Of a stretch of DNA of 50,428 bases, positions 27,394 to 36,215 are shown in pieces (within the stretch, counting starts at the first letter, position 1; every line of letters starts with the position of its first letter). The translations under genes were made by a program, and so were the position numbers. The notes under the pieces are model-generated. The model saw only the letters and a list, made by a program, of their open reading frames with translations, searched no databases and was not told the DNA's origin. The DNA is from Pseudoneobacillus rhizosphaerae (GTDB lineage: Bacteria; Bacillota; Bacilli; Bacillales; Cytobacillaceae), in assembly GCF_917563885.1 (NCBI RefSeq), contig NZ_CAKJTG010000010.1, forward strand, positions 136,812 to 187,239, given 5' to 3'.

Positions 27394-28365
27394 ATGGAGC
27401 TAAAACTCTTTATTAAGCAGCATCGTAACGACTGGGATATGCTCGAACAGAGCTTAAAACAAATGGCAAAACGCAAGAAGTATTTGACTCCAGAAACGAT
27501 TGATCAATTTCAGCTTCTTTATCAAAAAGTGTCGCATCAGCTTTCTGTTAGTCAAACATATTTCCCCCAAGAAGAGGTAACACAGTATTTAAATAATCTT
27601 GTTTCTAAGGCTCATAATATTCTGTATCGTGATCAAGCAACAAGCCTTTATCAAATAAAACGGTTTTTAGGGTCTACATTCATCCATTTGTTTCTGGAAC
27701 AAAGAAAGTTTGTCTTGATTGCTATGCTTCTATTTACGATTGGGGCAGTTGGTGGGTATATGTCTGTGATTAATGACCCGCTTCATCTTTATACCCTTCT
27801 CGGACCAGAATTTGTGGAAGGAATTGATCCCGACAGCCTTGGCGAATCAGACGGAGAAATCAACTCTCCCCTCATGTCAACAACGATTATGACCAATAAT
27901 ATTCAAGTCGCGATTCTGGCATTTGCTGGTGGAATAACACTTGGACTATTCACTATTTATGTACTAATTTCAAACGGGATTCTCGTCGGTGCATTGGCAG
28001 CTGTTTTTTGGCAGCACGGAAAGTTTTACGAATTTTGGGCTTATATTGTTCCTCATGGCATGATTGAGCTAACGGCGATTTTTATTGCCGGAGGCGCCGG
28101 TTTGTTAATGGGCTATAAGATTCTGGTGCCAGGACCCTATCCACGTTCCTTTCAATTGAAACGGCATGGATTAAGGTCTGTACAGCTATTGCTCGGAACC
28201 GTTCCCCTATTTGTGATTGCAGGGATCATTGAAGGATATATAACCCCTGCCGATATATCGTTAGAAGCAAAATATGCGTTTGCATTTATCACTGTTATTG
28301 CTTTAATTTTGTATATTTTAATTGGAAAAAGAAAAGTTATTCACTCTACAGTTGCCCCCGATTAA
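27394..28365 (+). CDS. SpoIIM-like (DUF95) integral membrane protein
   Basis: 323 residues. A ~105-residue cytoplasmic helical N-terminus (LEQSLKQMAKRKKYLTPETI) is followed by about five membrane segments. The SpoIIM/DUF95 signature is clear: 'TIMTNNIQVAILAFAGGITLGLFTIYVLISNG' region, then 'VPHGMIELTAIFIAGGAGL'. The true SpoIIM of the engulfment DMP machinery is about 215 residues; this longer version with the N-terminal helical domain is the type found beside RDD and MoxR genes, so it is probably not SpoIIM itself. Its 3' end overlaps the convergent DUF58 gene by 20 bases, meaning no terminator separates the two. Confidence 0.9.
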   Translation: MELKLFIKQHRNDWDMLEQSLKQMAKRKKYLTPETIDQFQLLYQKVSHQLSVSQTYFPQEEVTQYLNNLVSKAHNILYRDQATSLYQIKRFLGSTFIHLFLEQRKFVLIAMLLFTIGAVGGYMSVINDPLHLYTLLGPEFVEGIDPDSLGESDGEINSPLMSTTIMTNNIQVAILAFAGGITLGLFTIYVLISNGILVGALAAVFWQHGKFYEFWAYIVPHGMIELTAIFIAGGAGLLMGYKILVPGPYPRSFQLKRHGLRSVQLLLGTVPLFVIAGIIEGYITPADISLEAKYAFAFITVIALILYILIGKRKVIHSTVAPD

Positions 28366-29704
28366 TAATATCGATATACCGGCTGACTGCTTTTGTGGCT
28401 AAATGTTCTTCGGGAACTTCTATCATTTCAATTCCTAATCGATGCATTCGTTTCATTTCTATATTTTTGCGCAGTACCTCTCGTTGGGCTGCGCTTTTTA
28501 TCATGATTGTTCTTGTATCTACTGGCTCTTCTTTAATCCACTTGTTAACCATTGGATCAGCTAATCCTAGCAAAAGAAATAGATGTCTTCTCTTAACCCT
28601 TTTAATCGAAAAGAGCGAGGTTTCCTCAAATAAGAATGGGCTTAAATCGCTAAATAATAGGATAAAGCTTCTGCGTTTTTGGACCCTCTCTAAGTAATCG
28701 AATACATGTATATAGTTCGACTCATTGGAATCCGCATGTATCGCATAAATCGATCGAATGATTGTTTGTAAATGAGCCATTCCCTTACCAGATGGTATAT
28801 AGGCACTTACTTTATTGGAAAACGCGATGACAGATACATAATCTCCTTGTCGTAAAGCGACTGCAGCAACAGTTAAAGCAGCTTCCACAGAACGCTCCAA
28901 CCGATTTACTTTTGTTAACTCCACTCCCATCGGCCGCCCACAGTCTATCAAAATGGTAATATATTTACCATGCTCCGGTTGGTACACATTGGTCATCAAT
29001 TCCGCTTGCTTACCTGTCTGTCGCCAATTTATTTTACGCGGATCATCCCCAATTACATAATTGCGAATTTGCGCAAATTCTCCGCCACCAATTCGGCTTC
29101 TTCGGATCTTTGTTCCTTCATGTAATAACAGCTTTTGCAATGTAGCCAAATGACCGCGAACTTCACTCATATCTGGTATTACACTGATTTTATTGTTTTG
29201 TTCAAATGACATTTGTTTTTCCCATAGGCCAACAGGAGATTGATAACGCAAGAAAATAAGACTTAATTCGAAATCTCCCCTCATTTGAGGCGTTGATTCA
29301 TAAGAAATAACCTTTTCTTGCCTTCCGCCCACCTCTCCTCCAATTGGAAATGGTCTTAAAAAAGAAGTGGGAAGCTCATCAATTAACCGAAACCGAATCG
29401 GAACAGTGGATTGATTTTTCAAATAAAAACGAACTTGAAAGGCTTCTCCTCTTTCTACCTCTTCTTGAACCATTCGTTTGCCTATAACTTGCTTTCGGCG
29501 TGGCAACATCATGAAATCAAGTAAGCTTAATAGGAAAAGCAAGCTGTTTAAAATGAAAAACGCACGCCAACCGTAATCCCATCTCGATGCAATGGTTATG
29601 GGTACAAGTAAGAGCAGAAACAGACCCATCAATCTTTTCGTTGGTAAAATCCCTTTAGCGTGGGACGGGCGTTTGAGCCACCACGTCTTGGATGATTTGG
29701 TCAC
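28346..29704 (-). CDS. DUF58 domain protein (VWA-like partner of MoxR)
   Basis: 452 residues. Two membrane segments lie near the N-terminus (about 25-65), then a beta-rich outer part, then the DUF58 motif 'RIGGGEFAQIRNYVIGDDP', 'RKINWRQTGK' and a von Willebrand A-like domain (ITILIDCGRPMG, where a MIDAS-type DxGxxM is degenerate). The GTG start at 29704 has a strong GGAGGGAGGA just before it, inside the moxR gene: the two genes overlap by 50 bases. DUF58 proteins are the standard partners of MoxR AAA ATPases, thought to help assemble or activate membrane or metal-centre proteins. Last gene of a five-gene operon. Confidence 0.93.
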   Translation of the reverse strand: MTKSSKTWWLKRPSHAKGILPTKRLMGLFLLLLVPITIASRWDYGWRAFFILNSLLFLLSLLDFMMLPRRKQVIGKRMVQEEVERGEAFQVRFYLKNQSTVPIRFRLIDELPTSFLRPFPIGGEVGGRQEKVISYESTPQMRGDFELSLIFLRYQSPVGLWEKQMSFEQNNKISVIPDMSEVRGHLATLQKLLLHEGTKIRRSRIGGGEFAQIRNYVIGDDPRKINWRQTGKQAELMTNVYQPEHGKYITILIDCGRPMGVELTKVNRLERSVEAALTVAAVALRQGDYVSVIAFSNKVSAYIPSGKGMAHLQTIIRSIYAIHADSNESNYIHVFDYLERVQKRRSFILLFSDLSPFLFEETSLFSIKRVKRRHLFLLLGLADPMVNKWIKEEPVDTRTIMIKSAAQREVLRKNIEMKRMHRLGIEMIEVPEEHLATKAVSRYIDIINRGQL

Positions 29705-30587
29705 TTGTTCCTCCCTCCAGTTCTATATGTGGTGATGGAATGATTCGATGTCTTAAAGCTGGTCGAACAACTACCTTCACATCATCTGGTGTAACATAAT
29801 CGCGACCATCCAAAAACGCCCAGGCTTTGCTTGCTTCGACAATTCCCATCCCTGCACGAGGACTTGCTCCTAATGTAATCATATCGGTCTCACGAGTTTT
29901 GCGAACAATATTGGCAATGTAGTCGATGATTTCATCCTTCACCTTCACAGCTCGAACCTGTTCTCTTAACTCGTTAAATTGTTCTAGACTTAAAACAGCA
30001 CGATGGTCAGTAGACTTTTGAGACTGTTGTGAGGTGGCTTGCTTTAACACCTCTTTTTCGGCTTCCAAGTTAGGGTATCCGACTAAAATTTTGAATAAAA
30101 ATCGATCCTGCTGCGCTTCGGGCAATGGATATGTACCTTCAAATTCAACTGGATTTTGAGTAGCTGCAACAAAAAAAGGTTCGGGAAGTTTATAGGTTTC
30201 GCCATGAATCGTCACTTGTTTTTCTTCCATCGCTTCTAAAAGAGCTGCCTGTGTCTTAGCAGGAGTACGATTTATTTCATCTGCTAAAAGAATGTTTGTA
30301 AAAATCGGACCCTTTAACGTTTGAAACTGCCCTTCCTTTAGATTGAAAATTGCACTACCCGTAATATCACTTGGAAGTAAATCTGGTGTGAATTGGACTC
30401 TACCAAATTCGCCACCAATGAGCCCCGCTAACGTTCGGATCATTTTTGTTTTTCCGGTTCCAGGTACTCCCTCGAGCAAAACATTTCCACCCGCTAAAAT
30501 TGCCGTAAGCAGTAATTTAATATTTTGACGTTGGCCAAATATATGCGACTCATAGGAATCTATCAATTCTTCAAGAGCTGGATTCAT
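29655..30587 (-). CDS. moxR: MoxR family AAA+ ATPase
   Basis: 310 residues, cytoplasmic chaperone-type ATPase. Walker A GVPGTGKTK, Walker B LLADEINRTPAKTQ, sensor 1 FFVAATQNPVE, Arg-finger region PLPEAQQDRF and a C-terminal lid (LGASPRAGMGIVEASKAWAF) are all present, so the enzyme should be active. Start ATG at 30587 with AAGAGG 7 bases upstream, overlapping the DUF4350 stop (ATGA). A longer frame exists but is out of place with the ribosome binding site. MoxR proteins with DUF58 partners remodel other proteins; the target here is unknown, possibly the membrane proteins of the same operon. Confidence 0.95.
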   Translation of the reverse strand: MNPALEELIDSYESHIFGQRQNIKLLLTAILAGGNVLLEGVPGTGKTKMIRTLAGLIGGEFGRVQFTPDLLPSDITGSAIFNLKEGQFQTLKGPIFTNILLADEINRTPAKTQAALLEAMEEKQVTIHGETYKLPEPFFVAATQNPVEFEGTYPLPEAQQDRFLFKILVGYPNLEAEKEVLKQATSQQSQKSTDHRAVLSLEQFNELREQVRAVKVKDEIIDYIANIVRKTRETDMITLGASPRAGMGIVEASKAWAFLDGRDYVTPDDVKVVVRPALRHRIIPSPHIELEGGTSDQIIQDVVAQTPVPR

Positions 30588-31726
30588 TCTTGTACCTCTT
30601 TTCTCATGTCGTCTATAAGCTTCGAACATCTTAAAAATTGTTTATGTGAGACTTTTTCAGTTGAGGAAATGGCGTCTATTTCTAACCAATTTTGCTCCCA
30701 TTGGCTTTGTTTACTTTGGGGTAAACGCCGCTTTATTAAGTCGATAAAATCCTGAGACACTGTATTTGCAGCGATCCCCCAGTGATCTTGGATGATGAGC
30801 CTCAGGTATTCCATTTGGTGTTGAAGTGTTTCTTGATAAAATTCACCCTTTTGATACCAAACGGCTTGCGCCCTTATTCGTTCATCCCCAAATCGGACTA
30901 CCCATTCTCTCGGTGTTTCAACTGGACCAAATCGTTTACCTTTAGACCAGATAAAAAGCAACATAAATAAACAAACTTGAGCAAAAATGACAATAAACCA
31001 CTCTGGATAAGCTTCGATGATTGCCAACTTACTCTTTAAGCCATGGATGTAATCATTAAACCAAACGACTTCAGGATTCATATGCTCCAGTAAAGGTAGA
31101 ATTAGCTGAAGATGGTCGTTCTCTAAAATATTCTTATTTTGAAACCATTCCGGTGTAAGTAGAACGGTTAATTCACCTTTTCCATAAGTACGGCTGATTG
31201 CGATTGGGCCAGTAGAGTCCTCAAAGATTGTTTCATCTCCCGCTTTTGGTACAAGGCGCAAATTTGTCTCAACTAAAGCTTTATATGTACCCTCATTAGT
31301 TTGAATTTGTTTAATGGGAATCTCGTCGTTCAACTCGACCTTATTTGTTTTTGCATCGAAAAATCCTTCTGGATAGTGAGCGACGAGCCAGAGGTCATTT
31401 CCACGCTCCATCCATTTAATCCACTTTTCCTGCTCTTCCTCATTAAACATTTGATTTGGTTCAATCAAGAGCATGAATTGCTCAGAAGAACTAGGTAGCT
31501 GTTCAACTGGTCTTTCCCAAACTTGAACTTGTGTTTGTTGATTTTTAATAAATGTATAAATCGCTTTGACTCCTGTAGGGGAAGGTGACTTACTTATAAA
31601 TTCAGGATAATCTGTCTGCTTAGTTGGAATAAGTAATGTACCTAGACCAAAAAACAAGATAAGCAGGATGGCAATACTAATCCAGGTCCATGTTGGTTGA
31701 TTTGAATTTTTCCATTTCCTTATCAT
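30584..31726 (-). CDS. DUF4350 domain membrane protein
   Basis: 380 residues. N-terminal membrane segment (WTWISIAILLILFFGLGTLL), an outside GldG/GATase-like domain of ~210 residues (DUF4350: 'SPSPTGVKAIYTFIKNQ', 'MLLIEPNQMFNEEEQEKWI', 'AISRTYGKGELTVLLTPEWF'), a second membrane segment (WFIVIFAQVCLFMLLFIW) and a ~105-residue cytoplasmic tail. Overlaps its neighbours by four bases at both ends (ATGA), so tightly coupled in the operon. The role is unknown; the domain is almost always seen beside DUF4129, MoxR and DUF58. Confidence 0.9.
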   Translation of the reverse strand: MIRKWKNSNQPTWTWISIAILLILFFGLGTLLIPTKQTDYPEFISKSPSPTGVKAIYTFIKNQQTQVQVWERPVEQLPSSSEQFMLLIEPNQMFNEEEQEKWIKWMERGNDLWLVAHYPEGFFDAKTNKVELNDEIPIKQIQTNEGTYKALVETNLRLVPKAGDETIFEDSTGPIAISRTYGKGELTVLLTPEWFQNKNILENDHLQLILPLLEHMNPEVVWFNDYIHGLKSKLAIIEAYPEWFIVIFAQVCLFMLLFIWSKGKRFGPVETPREWVVRFGDERIRAQAVWYQKGEFYQETLQHQMEYLRLIIQDHWGIAANTVSQDFIDLIKRRLPQSKQSQWEQNWLEIDAISSTEKVSHKQFLRCSKLIDDMRKEVQE

Positions 31727-32376
31727 CCTTGTTCACCCTTCATATACCTATCCTCGTTTATCACAAAGCCTATCACTTGTTGACGAAACTCCATATAATC
31801 CTCTCTAGGGATGTGACGGCCACCATACCAAGTCGCCTCAAACCTATGAGCTAAAGCACGAAACGTCTTAGCAATTTCTGGCTGTGTGCCTTGTAGCTCA
31901 TCCATATACTCACCATTTGTTTTCCATGCCCGAGCCTCAATCCATTGTTTTTGATCGAGATTTAGAAGATACGCCAAAAACAGATGGCGTTGTGCCGAAC
32001 GCAAATCCCCTTCCTCCCATCGTTTTTCCGCTTCAAGGAGATGAGATTGAGGAGACTGAACTAATTCACTTTCTGACCCAATTGGCTTCGAGTAAAAGCG
32101 ATTCTCCCTGACAACCTTTGAGGAAAACAGAAATAAGAGCAGCAAGACAATCGCTATTCCAAGTCCTACTAACCCGTAGGAAATCCATTCAGAAGTAGTT
32201 TCTCTTACTTCTTGTTGAGGGAGTAATTTGGTTAAATAACGACTCAACCAGTCCTGAAGCCGTTCCAACAAGTCTGCTAACGTATTCTTGTCTTCCCGAT
32301 AGTAAGCTTGATACTCTTTTTGTGAAAGAATGGTTTCGAGCTCGTCTCTAGCTTTTAGTGGATCAATATTTTTCAA
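31723..32376 (-). CDS. DUF4129 domain membrane protein
   Basis: 217 residues. Cytosolic or outer N-terminal ~65 residues, one membrane segment (YGLVGLGIAIVLLLLFLF), and the DUF4129 C-terminal domain (EAEKRWEEGDLRSAQRHLFLA, ALAHRFEATWYGGRHI). TTG start with AGGGG 6-7 bases upstream, nine bases after the preceding stop. In other bacteria DUF4129 is fused to transglutaminase-like TgpA proteins or stands alone in MoxR operons, as here. Confidence 0.9.
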   Translation of the reverse strand: MKNIDPLKARDELETILSQKEYQAYYREDKNTLADLLERLQDWLSRYLTKLLPQQEVRETTSEWISYGLVGLGIAIVLLLLFLFSSKVVRENRFYSKPIGSESELVQSPQSHLLEAEKRWEEGDLRSAQRHLFLAYLLNLDQKQWIEARAWKTNGEYMDELQGTQPEIAKTFRALAHRFEATWYGGRHIPREDYMEFRQQVIGFVINEDRYMKGEQG

Positions 32377-32385
32377 AATGAACCC

Positions 32386-33414
32386 CTACTTTTCTGTTTC
32401 TTTTGTATCTAAGGTACTGTGATGATCCACTTTCCCATCTTCAAATGGAGCATCTTCAACCATTTCATCCTCTGCTTTTTCTACGTCCTCAGGCTGAGCG
32501 TAGCTATTAAGCATCTCCTGTATATCTGCCCCTTCGTTTCGGACACGAAGATCAAAATAAACTACCGCAAAAGCAACGTTCATAATGACATAGGATAAAG
32601 CTGTAAAGAGAGTATCCAATAAATAGCCTAAAATACTTCCACTTAAAAAGATGGTAGATACAAACTGTAAAGCAAACGTAATCATAGTAACGATAATGTT
32701 AAGGACAATATACAAACCAACAAGGCGCCAAAACTGCCCCTTCGTTAGCCTCCAGCTTTTTCCTATCCCTGGGGAAACTTTTTCAAAAACAATCGCCGTA
32801 AAATAAAAGCCCCAGCGTGTTAATAAATAAACTACTCCGAATAGATAGGCCAATCCAGCAACAACGCTGACCATGATTAGGAGTGGACCTACATCAAGAT
32901 TTCCAGCTAGAAACAAGAAGGGGAAGCCCAGGGACGGCACGAGTATGAGCCCAAACAAAATTAATAAATAGACGATTGATCCACCTAATAAAGCCCCAAA
33001 TCGAGAAAAAGCCTGTTTAATAATGGGTCCGATTTCAACTGATTCACCATTTTTCACTTTATCAGTAAGGATGATAATTGCTGCCATTGCCACTGGCAAA
33101 AGGACAATGGTTAACAAGGCTAGAGTAATAATCAAGATAGCTAACTCGATACCACCAACATTCGCTATAGCTTGATCAATTCCGCTGGATTCAAATGATA
33201 GCAAAAAACTATCTATTGTTGAAAAACTCTCTCCTGTAGAGCCTGGTAAGACAGGCATTCCTCCAGAATACATCGCCATCGCTTGTACTAATAAAATTGG
33301 ACCTCCTAAAATCATCATGATTAAAAAGATCTTTGCAAACTGTTTTCTTATAACCAAGAAGGTTAAATCTAGTATTTCTCCGAACTCCCTCGGTTTTTCA
33401 ATCCACTTTTCCAT
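32386..33414 (-). CDS. polytopic membrane protein, first gene of the MoxR operon
   Basis: About 342 residues with roughly six to eight membrane segments and a charged acidic tail (EDVEKAEDEMVEDAPFEDGK). Sequence style (KPREFGEILDLTFLVIRKQF; ERVSPGIGKSWRLTKGQFWR-like 'EKVSPGIGKSWRLTKGQFWR') matches the glycerophosphodiester phosphodiesterase membrane-domain type proteins that accompany this operon; no catalytic GDPD domain is present. I chose the ATG at 33414 because AGGGGGA lies 7 bases upstream; 33417 is an alternative three bases earlier. It may be the client or channel-like partner of the MoxR machinery. Inference only. Confidence 0.82.
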   Translation of the reverse strand: MEKWIEKPREFGEILDLTFLVIRKQFAKIFLIMMILGGPILLVQAMAMYSGGMPVLPGSTGESFSTIDSFLLSFESSGIDQAIANVGGIELAILIITLALLTIVLLPVAMAAIIILTDKVKNGESVEIGPIIKQAFSRFGALLGGSIVYLLILFGLILVPSLGFPFLFLAGNLDVGPLLIMVSVVAGLAYLFGVVYLLTRWGFYFTAIVFEKVSPGIGKSWRLTKGQFWRLVGLYIVLNIIVTMITFALQFVSTIFLSGSILGYLLDTLFTALSYVIMNVAFAVVYFDLRVRNEGADIQEMLNSYAQPEDVEKAEDEMVEDAPFEDGKVDHHSTLDTKETEK

Positions 33415-33570
33415 CATATTTCCCCCTACCTGAACGTTTTCTATAGTATTCTCTTTTTGCAATTTTCCAATAAAATTGGATATTTACCTAATTTTATCAA
33501 TTTTCTTACTCATATGTCACTGATTTACTTTTTTTTCAATTAAAAAGGGATTTATAGGTTTGCCAAATTA

Positions 33571-33610
33571 AGAAAAAAACAGAGAGCCAGATTAAACTGA
33601 CTCTCTGTTT
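33571..33610 (-). terminator. terminator of the RR-HK-lipoprotein operon
   Basis: Stem AACAGAGAGCCAG / CTGACTCTCTGTT with an A/T loop, followed on the minus strand by a run of T. Confidence 0.9.
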
Positions 33611-33626
33611 CTATTTTTCCTTAATA

Positions 33627-34010
33627 TTATTCCTTCAACAATTTCTCTAACTCTGCTAAGTCTTGATCTAAATCGGTTAGTTCCTCTAATTCCTTTATGA
33701 GGTCATCAAGTTCCTGAAGATTTTTCTCAATTTCGTCGAATTCGACTAACGTTTTATTGACTTCTTTTTCTAGCTCTTCTATATCAGACAAGTTTTGTTC
33801 AATTTCCGCCTTTTCCTTTAAATGCTCCTCGTCCTCTTCTACTACTGATTCATTTAGGATTTTTTCTTCATTCGTGAGGTGTGTCTCGTTCTGATTCTCT
33901 TCATTAATAATGTTAACGGATAGCTCTTTTTCAGCATCACTTTCCATATTTTCCGTACAGCCGGCTAGTAGCAGAATGGATAAAGCTAAGCTCCAATAGA
34001 CTTTTTTCAT
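33627..34010 (-). CDS. small acidic coiled-coil lipoprotein
   Basis: 127 residues. N-terminal lipoprotein signal with lipobox LLAGC (Cys about 18), then an extremely acidic Glu/Leu-rich helical region with heptad-like spacing (LEKEVNKTLVEFDEIEKNLQ, ELDDLIKELEEL). It overlaps the end of the kinase gene by four bases (ATGA), so it is translated with it. It may be an outside sensor accessory or inhibitor of the kinase, which is inferred only from this coupling. No known family recognised. Confidence 0.85.
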   Translation of the reverse strand: MKKVYWSLALSILLLAGCTENMESDAEKELSVNIINEENQNETHLTNEEKILNESVVEEDEEHLKEKAEIEQNLSDIEELEKEVNKTLVEFDEIEKNLQELDDLIKELEELTDLDQDLAELEKLLKE

Positions 34011-35404
34011 CCTATTCTCCTTATAGTTAGTAGTTCCTGCGGAATTTTTACGGTGAACCTTATTTTTCCCTCACTTGATTGAACGGATATGTCCCCACCA
34101 TGAAGTTCAACAATTCGTTTTGCAATGGTTAAACCGAGTCCATTGCCCTTTTGCGTTCGGCTTTGGTCAGTTTTAAAAAAGCGGTCAAATAAAAATGGGA
34201 GTATATGAGATGGGATTTCGTCCCCACTATTTTCAAAGTTAATCATGATAAAATCGTTTTCTTGTATGAGATTAATTTTCACAGTTGCCCTTGGACTAGA
34301 ATGTTTGATGGCATTTTCAAGTAGATTTATACATACTTGCCTTATACGGTCAATATCCACATTGGCTAGGACCTCTGCTTCAATCTCTTTTTCAATGATA
34401 ATCTCTTTTTGTTTTGCTTGTAAACTTAGCTGTAAAATACAGGCTTCAACTAAGTCTGTCATCGATGTTTTTTGCTTGTATAAAATAACAGCCTTTTCTT
34501 CCAGTGCGGAAAGGTCTGCTAAATCATCAATTAATTGGCTAATTCGTTTAATCTCATTAATAGAAATTTGAATGAGTTCTTCTTCTTCGTCCACAGTTAA
34601 TATTTCATCTGAAATTCCTTGAAGGGTGGACCTAATGGTCGTTAATGGCGTTCTTAGTTCATGAGAAATTTCACCTATGAATCTCTTTCTGCTTTGTTCA
34701 ATGATCGCAAGCCTATCTGCCATGGAATTGATGGCCGCTCCTAGTGAGGCGAACTCATCCTTCCCCTTTAGTTGAACTTGTTTTTCAAAATTCCCCTTCG
34801 AGATATTTCTTACTGTTTCACTCATTGAAACAATCGGTGAAGTGACTTTTTTTGATAGAAAAAAGGATATGAGTACAATTGGCAAAAATAGCAAAAGGAC
34901 AGCTAGTCCAATCATTTGATTAATTTCTTGTACTAACCCTTCCGCTTCTTTCATTGGGGTATATAAAAAGATAGCTCCCTTGTTTTCGTTTCCGACTAAG
35001 ATTGGAACCCCAACAATAAACATTTTGATTTCATCGTTTTTATAAAAAGTAACCTCTGCAAAATGGGCTTTCTGATTTAAAACATCGCCAATCCAACTTT
35101 GTACAGCTGCATTTTCCTCTACAAAAAGAGAGTCTCTTCCTGCTGTCATAATACTGACTTGAATATGATCCCGCTCTTGGACTAAAAGAATCGTTTGCTT
35201 CAGCGTTTCTTTACTTATTTCACCATTTAGAAATAACTCTACTTCTTTATTTAATTCGCCTGCTTTTGTCACTAATGTATCCTGTGTTCGATCATAGATT
35301 TTTTTTTCTAATAAAAATCCAATGATAAGGGAGCTACATAGTAGACTTCCTAAACTAAAGGCTAACGCAAATACGAGCATTTTTTTAAACGTCGAGTTCA
35401 TCAT
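34007..35404 (-). CDS. sensor histidine kinase with HAMP domain
   Basis: About 465 residues: membrane segment 1 near 8-28, a ~110-residue outside sensing loop, membrane segment 2 (LAVLLLFLPIVLISFFL), HAMP, HisKA with H-box FIGEISHELRTPLTTIR, and HATPase_c with N-box NLLENAIKHS and G-box KGNGLGLTIAKRI. All catalytic motifs are intact. The start ATG at 35404 overlaps the regulator stop (ATGA). The GGAGG site at 35415-35419 is followed by CCTCC (35407-35411), which could fold over it, so translation may depend on coupling to the regulator gene. It phosphorylates the upstream-encoded OmpR-family regulator. Confidence 0.94.
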   Translation of the reverse strand: MMNSTFKKMLVFALAFSLGSLLCSSLIIGFLLEKKIYDRTQDTLVTKAGELNKEVELFLNGEISKETLKQTILLVQERDHIQVSIMTAGRDSLFVEENAAVQSWIGDVLNQKAHFAEVTFYKNDEIKMFIVGVPILVGNENKGAIFLYTPMKEAEGLVQEINQMIGLAVLLLFLPIVLISFFLSKKVTSPIVSMSETVRNISKGNFEKQVQLKGKDEFASLGAAINSMADRLAIIEQSRKRFIGEISHELRTPLTTIRSTLQGISDEILTVDEEEELIQISINEIKRISQLIDDLADLSALEEKAVILYKQKTSMTDLVEACILQLSLQAKQKEIIIEKEIEAEVLANVDIDRIRQVCINLLENAIKHSSPRATVKINLIQENDFIMINFENSGDEIPSHILPFLFDRFFKTDQSRTQKGNGLGLTIAKRIVELHGGDISVQSSEGKIRFTVKIPQELLTIRRIG

Positions 35405-36096
35405 GAGGAGGATGCCTCCAGCTGATAACCAACACCCCATACCGTTTTAATGGAAATCGATTGATTTTCAGCTTTTGACAGCTTTGATCGTAACCGTTTA
35501 ATGTATAAATCGACAACCCGGTCTTCCCCTTCAAAGTCCCAACCCCAGATCATTTCGATGAGCTCATCTCGACTAAATACTCGATTAGGATGTTTGGCGA
35601 GAAATAAGAGCAGTTCATACTCTTTTTTGGGTAGCTTTATTTCATGACTATTAAGTGCAACTGTATGATTCATTGTATTGATTTCCAATTCCCCAATCGA
35701 TATCAAATCTGCACTACTAATCTTCTTGTCAATTTGAGTGCGCCTTAAAACGGCTTGTAGCCGGGCAATTAATTCATTAGGATCAAATGGCTTGACGATA
35801 TAATCATCTGCTCCTAATTGTAAGCCTTCAATTTTATCAGTTTGTTGGCCCTTTGCTGTTAGCATAATAATGGGGACTGTTGATGCTCGTCTTATTGTTT
35901 CACAAACCTTCATACCATCAATAATCGGCAACATTAAATCTAAAATAATCGCATCAACCTTTATTTGCTCAAATAACTTTAAGGCTTGCTCCCCATCATA
36001 GGCGAATACAACCTCATAACCAGCCTTTTGCAAATAAATACTAGTAACCTTGCATATATTAAGGTCGTCATCTACCATCATTATTTTTATTGTCAT
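35401..36096 (-). CDS. OmpR/PhoB-family response regulator
   Basis: 231 residues. Receiver domain 1-115 with acidic pocket VDDD, phosphorylated Asp in ILDLMLP (D53), Thr in MLTAKG and Lys in VKPFDP (K102). C-terminal winged-helix DNA-binding domain 135-228 (KEYELLLFLAKHPNRVFSRD, then VDLYIKRLRSKL and WGVGYQL). GAGGTG lies 8 bases before the ATG. First gene of the regulator-kinase-lipoprotein operon. Target genes are unknown; the secreted coiled-coil gene just upstream is a candidate. Confidence 0.95.
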   Translation of the reverse strand: MTIKIMMVDDDLNICKVTSIYLQKAGYEVVFAYDGEQALKLFEQIKVDAIILDLMLPIIDGMKVCETIRRASTVPIIMLTAKGQQTDKIEGLQLGADDYIVKPFDPNELIARLQAVLRRTQIDKKISSADLISIGELEINTMNHTVALNSHEIKLPKKEYELLLFLAKHPNRVFSRDELIEMIWGWDFEGEDRVVDLYIKRLRSKLSKAENQSISIKTVWGVGYQLEASSS

Positions 36097-36152
36097 GTAT
36101 GTTACACCTCAAAAGGTTTATCTAATTAGATTATACTTGGAAATGAAAAATA

Positions 36153-36190
36153 AAAAAGCCGTAGCCATAAAAAAATGGTCTACGGCTTTA
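36153..36190 (-). terminator. terminator of the coiled-coil protein gene
   Basis: AAAGCCGTAGCCAT / ATGGTCTACGGCTTT stem; on the minus strand it ends in TTTTTTA. Confidence 0.85.
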
Positions 36191-36215
36191 TATAAGATGG
36201 TAGCCCAGAAAACCA

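Noticed and set aside
27394-28365. The SpoIIM-like gene as the true engulfment protein SpoIIM
   Set aside because: It is ~100 residues longer and sits with RDD and MoxR genes, not in the usual spoIIM location; only the domain is shared.
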